Below, one piece after another: positions 7,873 to 14,827 of a DNA stretch of 34,062 bases. The notes beneath the pieces were generated by a model. That model was given only the letters and a program-made list of their open reading frames with translations, was not told the DNA's origin and searched no databases. Numbering within the stretch: the stretch's first letter is position 1; each line of letters begins with the position of its first letter. Origin of the DNA: Comamonadaceae bacterium (GTDB lineage: Bacteria > Pseudomonadota > Gammaproteobacteria > Burkholderiales > Burkholderiaceae_C). Made by a program: the position numbers and the translations under genes. The DNA lies in NCBI GenBank assembly GCA_027483085.1, contig JAIXVK010000474.1, positions 1 through 34,062 on the forward strand. Reading direction: 5' to 3'.

Positions 7873-8661
7873 TCAATACATAACTTGAGATGGTTCCGCA
7901 TCTGATCGCTTCAACGGCGTAGCCTTAGCCAAGTTCATCCAAACATCAAAAGGTAAGTGATTGAACTGCCTCTTGGGCGCCATCCGCAAAATCTCTAGTC
8001 GTTCTTGAACCAACTGGATGACGCCACATTCAACCGGAATTTCGTCTGGTTCTGCGATGGGCCTGTCTTTGGCATCTCTACCCAGCACGTACCAGCACTG
8101 CCCTCCCAGCTCCAGATAAGCAGCTCGTTTCTCCGGTCGTTTGAGGTCGCCGAGCAAGTCCGCTCTGTTTACTTTGATCTCATGTACTACTGGCTCGAGG
8201 TAGGCCTGGACTGAGGAATTGCGGATAGAGAAGACATCCGGCATGCAGTAGCGCCAACTCCCCTGCTCCTCTGCCTGCAAAGTGACCTTCGCTCTAAGGC
8301 TCAGATTGGTCCATACAAGTCGTCCCTCTTTGAGCATGTCGTGGGCGACCTTTTCGACGAGCGCTTCATGAGGGTCTTTGGCTTGTCGGTTGGAGTTGGC
8401 AGCTAGTGCGAGGAACTGAATACCGACATCAGTGACTCGCATACGTTCATGACCACCCTCCTCTTGCAATCGCTCCAGCAGACCGGCAGCCAAGAGTTCA
8501 ATCTCCACAACATCCAGACAGGGCCATCCTGCGGACCGGTACATATCTCTTAGACGTTTGGCATGTACCTTCTTGAGTCCAATGCCATTGACGACCGCAA
8601 TGTGCTTTGCACTGCGCAGTTTGTTGGAGTCTTTACCGGTTTCTGTTTTGGTTTCTGTCAT
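7873..8661 (-). CDS. PD-(D/E)XK-like nuclease in the umuDC operon
   Basis: A 262-residue protein. Residues 20-85 look like a winged-helix DNA-binding part (LLAAGLLERLQEE... MRVTDVGIQFL). The C-terminal half carries a PD-(D/E)XK pattern: P141-D142 (MPDVFSI), then E161-I-K163 (HEIKVNRADLLGDL), followed by KRAAYLELGGQCWYVL, much like MmcB-type putative repair endonucleases. It starts 3 bp after the umuC stop and is therefore co-transcribed under the LexA box upstream of umuD. Inference: an SOS-induced DNA-processing enzyme working with polymerase V. The family name is not certain, but the motif order is clear. Confidence 0.72.
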   Translation of the reverse strand: MTETKTETGKDSNKLRSAKHIAVVNGIGLKKVHAKRLRDMYRSAGWPCLDVVEIELLAAGLLERLQEEGGHERMRVTDVGIQFLALAANSNRQAKDPHEALVEKVAHDMLKEGRLVWTNLSLRAKVTLQAEEQGSWRYCMPDVFSIRNSSVQAYLEPVVHEIKVNRADLLGDLKRPEKRAAYLELGGQCWYVLGRDAKDRPIAEPDEIPVECGVIQLVQERLEILRMAPKRQFNHLPFDVWMNLAKATPLKRSDAEPSQVMY

Positions 8662-8664
8662 GTC

Positions 8665-9966
8665 TCACGCCCTTGCCACTGGCATGTCATCCCACCGGGT
8701 GGTGTACGCGGGGGTTCTCCGCAGTTGCTTCATGGACCATTCCCTTCGCACTCCATCCAAGCCTGCACTGGCAGTCAGGACGGTGCCTTTACCGAAGCGT
8801 TGGTTCAGGGTGTCCATGGCAACCATGAGCCGGGTTCGGTCTTCTTCTGAGTCACCGTCTTCCAGATCGAGCTCTGTCTGCTGGTTGGTATCGGGTTGTA
8901 GGTCCAGCAGCATGACGCCTGCCTTGGCGTAGTTGAACCCCGGCTTGAAGATTTGATTCAGACCTTGAAGGGCTGCTTTGACGATACAAGTGGTATCGGC
9001 GCTAGGGCGTCGCAATGGCGTGACCATGGAGCGGCTGTACTGCTGGTCTTTGCGGAATGGACTGGTACGGATGTAGACATAGACCTGTCCTGCAAGGCTG
9101 TGTTGCTTCCGGACTTTTTCAGCGGCTCGGGAGGCGAACTCTGTGACTGCTTCAGCTATGTGATGCTGTTCGGTGATAGGGCGACCGAAGGAGCGGGTGC
9201 ATGCAATTTCCTTCTTGGCAGCCGGAGAGTGCTCCAGATCGATACACGGAGTGCCCTGAAGCTCCCGAACGGTTCTCTCCAGCACCACGGACCACTTGCT
9301 TCGCACAGTGGCCGGGTCCAGCTTCATCAGATCCCGCACCGTGTGGATGCCTCCGGCTTGAAGCTGCTTGCTGATCTGCCGGCCCACACCCCAGACTTCG
9401 CTCACTGCGGTTGCTGCGTACACAGCATCACGCTCTGCTTGATCCAGAGCTGCCAGATTGCAGACTTGAGCGAGCTTGTCAGGGTAGACACCAGGCTTGC
9501 GTTCGGCGGTCTTGGCGATGTGATTAGCTAGCTTGGCCAGAGTTTTGGTAGGGCCGATACCGATTCCGCAGGGAATGCCTACCCACTGCAGGATGCGAGC
9601 CCGGATCTTGTGACTGCGCTCTACGAGATCACCCTTGACGCCACTGAGGTCGATGAAGGACTCATCGATGCTGTAAACCTCTTGGGCGGGACCAAGTCCA
9701 GTTGCGAGGCTCATCATCCGGTCGGACATGTCACCGTACAAAGCAAAGTTGGCAGACAGGACCACTAAGCCGGCATCCTCGGCCAGGTGCTTGATCTGGA
9801 ACCAGGGAGCTCCCATGGCGATGCCCAGCGCCTTGGCTTCGTTGCTACGGGCGATGGCGCATCCGTCGTTGTTGGACAGAACAACGACCGGCAGACCATT
9901 CAGGCTGGGGCGGAAGACCCGCTCACAGGACACATAGAAGTTGTTGCCGTCTACCAGGGCGTACAT
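8665..9966 (-). CDS. umuC: DNA polymerase V catalytic subunit UmuC (Y family)
   Basis: A 433-residue Y-family polymerase, close to the 422 residues of the E. coli protein. Metal-binding acids are D6 ([13 protein letters not shown]) and D101/E102 ([12 protein letters not shown]). The helix-hairpin-helix/thumb region follows at about 190-230, and the UmuC-type C-terminal part includes a probable beta-clamp motif QTELDL near residue 374. It carries out mutagenic translesion synthesis in complex with processed UmuD. It lies 20 bp after umuD and 3 bp before the nuclease gene, all on the minus strand under one SOS promoter. Confidence 0.97.
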   Translation of the reverse strand: MYALVDGNNFYVSCERVFRPSLNGLPVVVLSNNDGCAIARSNEAKALGIAMGAPWFQIKHLAEDAGLVVLSANFALYGDMSDRMMSLATGLGPAQEVYSIDESFIDLSGVKGDLVERSHKIRARILQWVGIPCGIGIGPTKTLAKLANHIAKTAERKPGVYPDKLAQVCNLAALDQAERDAVYAATAVSEVWGVGRQISKQLQAGGIHTVRDLMKLDPATVRSKWSVVLERTVRELQGTPCIDLEHSPAAKKEIACTRSFGRPITEQHHIAEAVTEFASRAAEKVRKQHSLAGQVYVYIRTSPFRKDQQYSRSMVTPLRRPSADTTCIVKAALQGLNQIFKPGFNYAKAGVMLLDLQPDTNQQTELDLEDGDSEEDRTRLMVAMDTLNQRFGKGTVLTASAGLDGVRREWSMKQLRRTPAYTTRWDDMPVARA

Positions 9967-9986
9967 GGAGTCACCAAGCCAATGAT

Positions 9987-10430
9987 TTAGGCGGAAGGAA
10001 ACTGCTTGATGCAGCTGGTGACCACGCCCCAGATTTCTATGGTCTGACCTTCCTTGGGCACTATGTCCGGATAGGTCGGGTTGGCGGCTTGAAGCTTGAC
10101 CCTTCCCGCACGCTGATAGAGCTGTTTGACGGTGAACTCACCATCCACCACAGCGACCACGATCATCTTGTGCCGTGGCTTGATGGCCTTGTCGATCACC
10201 AAAATGTCGTTGTTGAAGATCCCTGCATCTTGCATTGAATCCCCGGCAACCCGCTGCACATAGGTGGCTTGCGGGTGGATCACGAGTTCCTTATTCAAAT
10301 CAATGCGGGATGCACCCTCATCTTCAGCCGGGCTCGGAAATCCGGCTACCACTTTGTTGGACACCATGTCTAACAGGCAGGGGAGGGCAGTGATATGGAT
10401 CGGGGGACCAGCGGAGATGATGCTGTACAT
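9987..10430 (-). CDS. umuD: UmuD, self-cleaving subunit of polymerase V
   Basis: A 147-residue LexA-superfamily protein (peptidase S24). The cleavage site is A29-G30 in VVAGFPSP, where E. coli has CG; the catalytic pair is S65 (GDSM) and K102 (DGEFTVKQL). RecA-stimulated autocleavage gives UmuD', which joins UmuC. The start at 10430 gives family length and keeps the N-terminal arm; it lies inside the LexA box, has no Shine-Dalgarno sequence, and sits about 9 bp after a possible -10 (TATTAA), which suggests a leaderless or nearly leaderless mRNA. First gene of the umuD-umuC-nuclease operon. Confidence 0.95.
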   Translation of the reverse strand: MYSIISAGPPIHITALPCLLDMVSNKVVAGFPSPAEDEGASRIDLNKELVIHPQATYVQRVAGDSMQDAGIFNNDILVIDKAIKPRHKMIVVAVVDGEFTVKQLYQRAGRVKLQAANPTYPDIVPKEGQTIEIWGVVTSCIKQFPSA

Positions 10431-10438
10431 ACATACAG
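10423..10438 (-). promoter_or_regulatory. LexA (SOS) box overlapping the umuD start codon
   Basis: CTGTACATACATACAG fits the CTGT-N8-ACAG SOS consensus on both strands. The umuD ATG is at 10428-10430, inside the box, so LexA would cover both the transcription start and the start codon. A -10-like TATTAA abuts it upstream on the minus strand. Confidence 0.88.
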
Positions 10439-10462
10439 TTTAATAGAGTTGCTGCATTTGCG

Positions 10463-10518
10463 CTATTCCGGCCAGCGGAATAGGCACGCAATGTAAGTGC
10501 ACACGCCTGTTCGTGTGC
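10463..10518. repeat. Two hairpins upstream of umuD
   Basis: CTATTCCG/CGGAATAG (10463-10470/10476-10483, 5-nt loop) and GCACACG/CGTGTGC (10499-10505/10512-10518, 6-nt loop) are perfect inverted repeats between the umuD promoter and the repeat region to the right. Neither has a T tract, so they are not clear terminators. Confidence 0.5.
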
Positions 10519-10530
10519 CAGTTACACCTA

Positions 10531-10932
10531 ACAGCCGGTTGAGCAGGAGGGTACTGGAGGAGGGGGGGCAGGCTGTCTAGGTGGCGTATCTAACTCTTGC
10601 GGAAATCCGTCCCGCTTCGCTGCATGCCGCGCCAGCGCGGCATATGGGATACCGGGGCGAGACAGGAAGAAGCGTTACCGTTGAACGAGTTGGCGTCGAT
10701 CGGCGGTGCTGTTACTGTTGAACTATGAGCTGTCCCTTTACTCCAGTAAAGAGGTAAAAATCAAATGGCCATTCTCGTATTGAGCCTTGTCGCGGGCACC
10801 GTGGCAGCCGTAGGCATCTGGTTTGCCTCGCGAGATACTGCGCCGCTGCCGTCACGGCCAACCCACCCCATTGATGAAACCTAGTTCAACGGTAACCGCC
10901 TCTGGAGGTGGTGCTTGGCGTTACCGTTAAAC
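10531..10932. repeat. Repeat unit A (anchor, hairpin, 13-mers, micro-ORF)
   Basis: The unit begins with the anchor ACAGCCGGTTGAGCAGGAG (10531-10549), then a hairpin ATGCCGCGC-CA-GCGCGGCAT (10624-10643). Two direct 13-mers follow, GTTACCGTTGAAC (10674-10686) and GTTACTGTTGAAC (10711-10723), then the 39-codon micro-ORF (10765-10884), an inverted 13-mer GTTCAACGGTAAC (10884-10896, overlapping the stop codon) and a direct copy (10920-10932). The same order recurs at 12640-13184. Confidence 0.85.
10765..10884 (+). CDS. 39-aa single-span membrane microprotein (copy A)
   Basis: The frame reads MAILVLSLVAGTVAAVGIWF, then a short polar tail with ASRDTAPLPS, ending at TAG 10882-10884. The N-terminal 20 residues form one membrane helix, and the tail starts with a positive charge, so an N-out/C-in span is likely. 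GAGG at 10751-10754 is a good ribosome site 10 bp before the ATG. A paralogue of 36 residues lies at 12995-13105, sharing ILVLSLVAG and the motif RDTAP. Conservation of the protein and its ribosome site against otherwise diverged surroundings argues that it is translated. Function unknown; not recognised as any known holin, toxin or KdpF/CydX-type subunit. Confidence 0.68.
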   Translation: MAILVLSLVAGTVAAVGIWFASRDTAPLPSRPTHPIDET

Positions 10933-11042
10933 GAGTGGATGCGGAGTGGGGTAAATCAGCGTCGAAAGTGGGGCGCCGACGCCAAAATTAGCTCTTTTTG
11001 ATCCAAAACGGTTTGTTGCCTACACATTCTGTGGCTGACAGC

Positions 11043-11193
11043 GTTACCGTTGAATCGGCTTTTAAGGGTCCGAGCGTCGTTCGGAATCGGCTCTGTTACT
11101 GTTGATTTGCATGACAGCTTGCAGGCCCTGAGTGATGAAACACGGTTCAACAGTAACGGTCGACGAGAGTGTTGCTGAGCGTTACCGTTGATT
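11043..11193. repeat. Repeat block 2 (13-mers without an ORF)
   Basis: Copies at 11043-11055 (+), 11095-11107 (+), 11145-11157 (inverted) and 11181-11193 (+) repeat the plus-plus-inverted-plus order of the ORF-bearing blocks, but only 37 bp separate the second and third copies. Just before the inverted copy lies GATGAAAC, the same eight bases found at the end of micro-ORF A, so this looks like a block that lost its ORF. Confidence 0.8.
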
Positions 11194-11207
11194 AGCCCTT
11201 GAGTGTG

Positions 11208-11450
11208 ATACCGGCGCCATGGTGGCAGCGATCGTCCCGCTTTTGAGAGTTCCACTGGCGAGTAGCTGGCGTTTTTTTGCGGTGAACAACTCGAACTCGT
11301 AATGCTTCGGTCGGTATGCATCAAATTCCGCATTTGTTCCAACCCTCTGTGTGTTCTTAGCTGGATGGCCGCGTTGGCTTGTGCAGTGAGGCGCTCAAGG
11401 GTGCTACTTCGTAAAGCCGCTGCGCTTCAATGTCATTGTTTCGTTTATTT
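11208..11450. other. Gene-poor stretch before the toxin-antitoxin operon
   Basis: No supported gene. The minus-strand open frame across 10956-11342 includes block 2 repeats and is regarded as spurious. Confidence 0.4.
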
Positions 11451-11451
11451 C

Positions 11452-11477
11452 GTTTAGCCAGCTAAACACGCTATACT
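11452..11477 (+). promoter_or_regulatory. Promoter and operator of the antitoxin-PIN toxin operon
   Basis: The palindrome GTTTAGC-CA-GCTAAAC (11452-11467) is followed 4 bp later by a -10 TATACT (11472-11477). The palindrome covers the -35 region, as expected for autorepression by the antitoxin. Transcription would begin near 11484. Confidence 0.65.
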
Positions 11478-11541
11478 TTTGGGCGGGGATAGCACTTCGT
11501 ATCTGGCACACGAATGCCAGGCGATGCACAAGGGGCAAAAA

Positions 11542-12006
11542 ATGAGTCAAGAAAATCTATTGGAGCCGGTGACCAATGCACGTGAGGCCGAAATGGCCAA
11601 GGTAGCGCAGCGTTGCATCATGGCGGCACTGGATCACTCGCGCGCGCCCAAAATCGTTTTGGTGGAAGAGGGCAGTGATCCAGAAGCTGCTCCCACGATC
11701 GAGCTCCCTCCACAAGCGTTGCGTGCCATCGCTGATTTGTTGGGACTGATGGGTCAGCAGCAGCCGGTCATGCTCATGCCGCAAAAACATGAACTGACGA
11801 CTCAAGAAGCGGCGAACTTTCTGAATGTTTCTAGGCCGCATGTGGTCAAGCTGATCGAGCAAGGCTCCCTGAAGCACCGCAAAGTAGGCCGGCATCGCCG
11901 CGTCGAGTTTCAAGAGCTCGTCGCCTTTCAGCAGCAACTGCAACAGCGTTCGGACGATGCCTTGCAGCGTTTGACAGATATCTCTCAGGAGCTTGGGTTG
12001 TACTGA
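11542..12006 (+). CDS. Excisionase-fold antitoxin of a PIN toxin
   Basis: A 154-residue protein from ATG 11542, chosen because AAGGGG precedes it; the longer reading from 11479 would start inside the promoter. Residues about 85-135 contain the excisionase/MerR-like helix-turn-helix ELTTQEAANFLNVSRPHVVK, LIEQGSLKHRKVGRHRRV. This DNA-binding fold is usual for antitoxins paired with PIN-domain toxins. The C-terminal tail (FQQQLQQRSDDALQRL) should bind and block the toxin. The stop overlaps the toxin ATG (TGATG), so the genes are translationally coupled. It likely binds the palindrome at 11452-11467. Confidence 0.86.
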   Translation: MSQENLLEPVTNAREAEMAKVAQRCIMAALDHSRAPKIVLVEEGSDPEAAPTIELPPQALRAIADLLGLMGQQQPVMLMPQKHELTTQEAANFLNVSRPHVVKLIEQGSLKHRKVGRHRRVEFQELVAFQQQLQQRSDDALQRLTDISQELGLY

Positions 12007-12581
12007 TGGCGGGGTCTTCGCGTTACACGGCAATATTGGATGCAAATGTTTTGTATCCCAATCTGCTGCGCGATATCTTGTTAAGTCTTGCTGCATCGGG
12101 TCTCTATCACGCCCGATGGAGTACGGAGATCAACGATGAGTGGACACGAAATCTGGCGCGCAACCGGCCTGATATCGAGTCTAAGATTCCGTTGTTGCTG
12201 GAGCAGGTCAATCGCTCCGTTCCGGATTGCTTGGTAGAAAACTACGCTTTCATGGTCGAGAGTCTGAAGCTACCGGATCCGGACGACAGGCACGTATTGG
12301 CGGCGGCCATTGTGGGACACGCTGACGCTATCGTGACTTCCAACCTCAAAGACTTCCCAGCTGATGTATTGGCTGAGCATGGAATTGAGCCGCAACACCC
12401 CGACGACTTCATCATGAATCAACTGGAGTTGCGCCCCTTTGAGGCCTTGGAAGTGTTCAAGCGGGTGAGGGCGAGACGAAGGAATCCGCCATGTACCGCT
12501 GCTGAGCTGATCGATATGGTCGAAAGAAGTGGCCTGCCACAAGCTGCTCAGTATTTGCGTGCGCGTGTTGGACTGATTTAG
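12006..12581 (+). CDS. PIN-domain toxin (VapC-like ribonuclease)
   Basis: A 191-residue protein. PIN signatures are ILDANVLYPNLLRD (first catalytic Asp, residue 12), the acidic WSTEINDEW (about 39-47), LPDPDDRHVLAAAI (about 88-101) and ADAIVTSNLKDFP (about 107-119). The four-acid site for Mg-dependent RNA cleavage is present. A C-terminal extension after about residue 140 is typical of this longer PIN subgroup. Expected target is tRNA or rRNA, but the sequence does not say which. Coupled to the antitoxin by a one-base overlap; the pair sits between repeat block 2 and unit B. Confidence 0.88.
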   Translation: MAGSSRYTAILDANVLYPNLLRDILLSLAASGLYHARWSTEINDEWTRNLARNRPDIESKIPLLLEQVNRSVPDCLVENYAFMVESLKLPDPDDRHVLAAAIVGHADAIVTSNLKDFPADVLAEHGIEPQHPDDFIMNQLELRPFEALEVFKRVRARRRNPPCTAAELIDMVERSGLPQAAQYLRARVGLI

Positions 12582-12639
12582 CGGGTGTCCTATCGAGTCC
12601 ATCTGCCTGGAATATGGCTATGGACTGCGCTATGACCAA

Positions 12640-13184
12640 ACAGCCGGTTGATCAGGAGTGGAACTGAGGGCCTGGCGATTTGGGTGGTGGCTTGTTGGTT
12701 GGCTCCGGGCCGTCAAAGCCCGTACCGCTGCGCTACATGCCGCGCCGAGCGCGGCATACGAACCCGTGCAGACAGGCGTTACCGTTGGACTATGTGCTCC
12801 GGAGAGCGATACATCTTGGGACAAAACGGGGTTCTGCAGGCCCCTAAAGCCACTTCTCGCCTCCAAATTGCCTAATTTTTGAGCAAATTGAGGTGATGGC
12901 GTTACCGTTGATTCGCGTTTTGGAGTTTTGAGGCACCGGTTGGGGCCGGTGCGTTACTGTTAATTCACAAAACGCCCACATGGAAGGAATTGGAATGGAT
13001 ATTCTCGTTTTGAGCCTTGTTGCCGGGCTGGTGGTGGTCGGTGGCATATGGATGGCCAAACGTGACACTGCTCCGCCTTCCTCTACATCTGCCCATACGG
13101 AGTAAGTAAGTTCGGTTCAACGGTAACGGTAGAGTCAACCCACAGTGCGCGTTACTGTTGAACCAAGTTTTGTTACTCTTGATC
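12640..13184. repeat. Repeat unit B (anchor, hairpin, 13-mers, micro-ORF)
   Basis: Second full unit: anchor ACAGCCGGTTGATCAGGAG (12640-12658), hairpin ATGCCGCGC-CGA-GCGCGGCAT (12737-12757), then 13-mers at 12778-12790, 12901-12913 and 12953-12965 (all plus), the 36-codon micro-ORF, an inverted copy at 13115-13127, a plus copy at 13151-13163 and a degenerate plus copy at 13172-13184. The inverted/plus pair is 36 bp apart in all three blocks, and the preceding direct pair is 52 bp apart both here and in block 2. Confidence 0.85.
12995..13105 (+). CDS. 36-aa single-span membrane microprotein (copy B)
   Basis: The frame reads MDILVLSLVAGLVVVGGIWM, then AKRDTAPPSSTSAHTE and TAA at 13103-13105. 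It has the same plan as the protein at 10765: a 20-residue membrane helix, a basic residue, RDTAP, and a short polar tail. GGAAGGA at 12982-12988 is a strong ribosome site 6 bp before the ATG. Many differences from copy A are third-base or conservative changes (Leu/Val/Ala/Gly in the helix, Ser-Arg/Lys-Arg), which suggests selection on the protein. Function unknown. Confidence 0.68.
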   Translation: MDILVLSLVAGLVVVGGIWMAKRDTAPPSSTSAHTE

Positions 13185-13863
13185 AGCGCTTGCGCCCCGA
13201 AAACGCCTGCGCTGCAGCCTTGGCGAGCTCCAGAATTTCGACCTGCTGTTGAAGCTCCGTGATCAATTCCTTCAGGTCTTTCACTTCTGATTTTTTGAAT
13301 TGGACGTAGTTCCAGAGGCGCTGACGTCTAGCAGCTAATTTGGCTTTTCGATTGGAGAGTTCGGCCCTCATGGTTTGAACCTCCGCCAGACTCGCTGCTT
13401 TTTGTTGGGCTATTTTCTGCCGCACAGCGGCAGCTTCCTGGATTACTTCCAGTGCTTTTTGTCTCTTTTGGGCGCTTGGAAAGATCCAAGTGTTCATGAT
13501 CATTTGTGCAGCGCCGATCAACAGCAAAAAAACCAGTGGCAAAAAGACGAGCTTGAAAGCCATCCACGCCAGGAACTGCCAGGAGCCGTGGGCGGATAGC
13601 CCTTCCTGAACGAGTCCGGCCCCGATTTGATCGCGGCCGAAACAAGTGTTCACCAAAAAACGGCAGCCCTGGCTGAATGCAATTTCACCTATGCGCATCT
13701 CCTCATGGCGCTGAAGTTTCGTGTTTTGAATCTGGAGCTCTCTCACCTCGGCCTGAAGTTTGGAGATCGTCTGATTCGCTTTTTCGATTTCACGGTCGTC
13801 GGTAGAGCACCCGAGGAACGTGGTCAGAAGCGTCAGGATCAGAAGGAATCGAACAGCTGGCAT
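13183..13863 (-). CDS. Coiled-coil lipoprotein with an internal membrane span
   Basis: A 226-residue protein. A lipoprotein signal ends in LGC (Cys19). A heptad-rich segment follows (about 26-53), then a second strong membrane span at about 104-124 (FKLVFLPLVFLLLIGAAQMI), then a long basic coiled coil (about 130-220). The topology would place the last coil in the cytoplasm. It overlaps the end of the upstream gene by 25 bp, so the two are coupled. No family recognised. Association with a Replic_Relax-like protein suggests a role in plasmid or element transfer or maintenance, but this is inference. Its stop codon lies in the last, degenerate 13-mer repeat. Confidence 0.72.
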   Translation of the reverse strand: MPAVRFLLILTLLTTFLGCSTDDREIEKANQTISKLQAEVRELQIQNTKLQRHEEMRIGEIAFSQGCRFLVNTCFGRDQIGAGLVQEGLSAHGSWQFLAWMAFKLVFLPLVFLLLIGAAQMIMNTWIFPSAQKRQKALEVIQEAAAVRQKIAQQKAASLAEVQTMRAELSNRKAKLAARRQRLWNYVQFKKSEVKDLKELITELQQQVEILELAKAAAQAFSGRKR

Positions 13864-14636
13864 ACGACTTTTCCTTCAATCTCCGTGGGCACTGTGTACT
13901 GCTCAGAAATCTTCCATTTGGATGTGTTTTCGGCCCCCTCTTTTTTCCAATGATTGAACTTTGAACCGGGTTCGAATTGCGCGCGGTAGCGCTCTTGAAT
14001 AGCGGGGCTGTCAGTCAGTACTAACACTGTGTCAAATCTTGCGGGTGATTGTTTGGACGGCATCAGAGACAAGATGGTGGACAGCACAAATTGATCCAGA
14101 TGTCTGTCCCATTTGCTTGTAAGTTCAATTTCCACGGCAACACGTTTGCTATCCATGATCCACAGAATGTCGGGCTGTTTCATGTTCTTCACAGACATCA
14201 CTGCCAGTTCGCGTTCGGTCTGAAATGCAAAGTCTGGTCCAAGCATGTTTGCGGTGGCTTGCTGTCCCAAGGCGGAATGTCGAATATGGGTCTGTCGGAT
14301 CCGGAATGGATCTAGCTCGTACTTGATTAGTTTTTTTTGAAAACGCTCGACCTCTTGGAGACCTCGCTCAGTCAGGACGACTATTTTTTTTGGGATCCCT
14401 TTGATGCCGGCAGCTTCCGGGACCATGGTCCTGACGAGCTTGTTTTTCTCCAGCCTTGAAGTCAATCGGTTGTTTTTGGAGCCGCTGATTTGTTCTAAAA
14501 CGGTGGGCCAACTCCATCCCCATCTGTAAATCCACAGAAGGGCTTGTTGTTGTTTATGTTCTCCGATCTGTCGTGTGTTCAGGCCGGATTCGAGGCGAGT
14601 GCGCAGGGCGTCTTTGCTTTGCTTTGAAAAGGTCAT
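13839..14636 (-). CDS. Replic_Relax-like winged-helix/nuclease-like protein
   Basis: A 265-residue protein. Residues 20-100 form a winged helix (QQALLWIYRWGWSWPTVLEQ, then a wing ending VVLTERGLQEVERF). The C-terminal part contains QPDILWIMDSKRVAVEIELT, a PD-x9-VEIE pattern like the Replic_Relax family of plasmid replication-relaxation proteins, which occur with mobilization genes of plasmids and integrative elements. It probably binds DNA near the transfer or replication origin. It forms an operon with the lipoprotein gene and is read away from the hairpin array at 14828-15256. Family assignment is from motif wording only. Confidence 0.65.
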   Translation of the reverse strand: MTFSKQSKDALRTRLESGLNTRQIGEHKQQQALLWIYRWGWSWPTVLEQISGSKNNRLTSRLEKNKLVRTMVPEAAGIKGIPKKIVVLTERGLQEVERFQKKLIKYELDPFRIRQTHIRHSALGQQATANMLGPDFAFQTERELAVMSVKNMKQPDILWIMDSKRVAVEIELTSKWDRHLDQFVLSTILSLMPSKQSPARFDTVLVLTDSPAIQERYRAQFEPGSKFNHWKKEGAENTSKWKISEQYTVPTEIEGKVVCQLFDSF

Positions 14637-14827
14637 GCCGCGAAGTTACTGATTCATTTCAAAGTGGAGAAATTCAATTTCATGACGCTTGTTCTTAGCT
14701 GTAGCGAGGTAGCCACATCAGTTTTTCCATGGCAGTTTGTCGTGGTGCTAGGCATGGTGTGAGTTGGCACCATGTCTATCTGCCATATCTGTGTGTTACT
14801 ACAATGAGGGGGACGGAGGCCGGAGCG

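Noticed and set aside
10956-11342. Minus-strand open frame of 128 codons
   Set aside because: It spans the block 2 repeats and has serine/arginine-rich nonsense composition with no ribosome site.
10674-13184. CRISPR array
   Set aside because: The repeated unit is only 13 bp, occurs in both orientations, has irregular large gaps holding genes, and no cas genes are present.
10674-13184. Plasmid iteron origin
   Set aside because: Copies are inverted as well as direct, spacing is not one helical repeat multiple throughout, and no replication initiator gene is adjacent.
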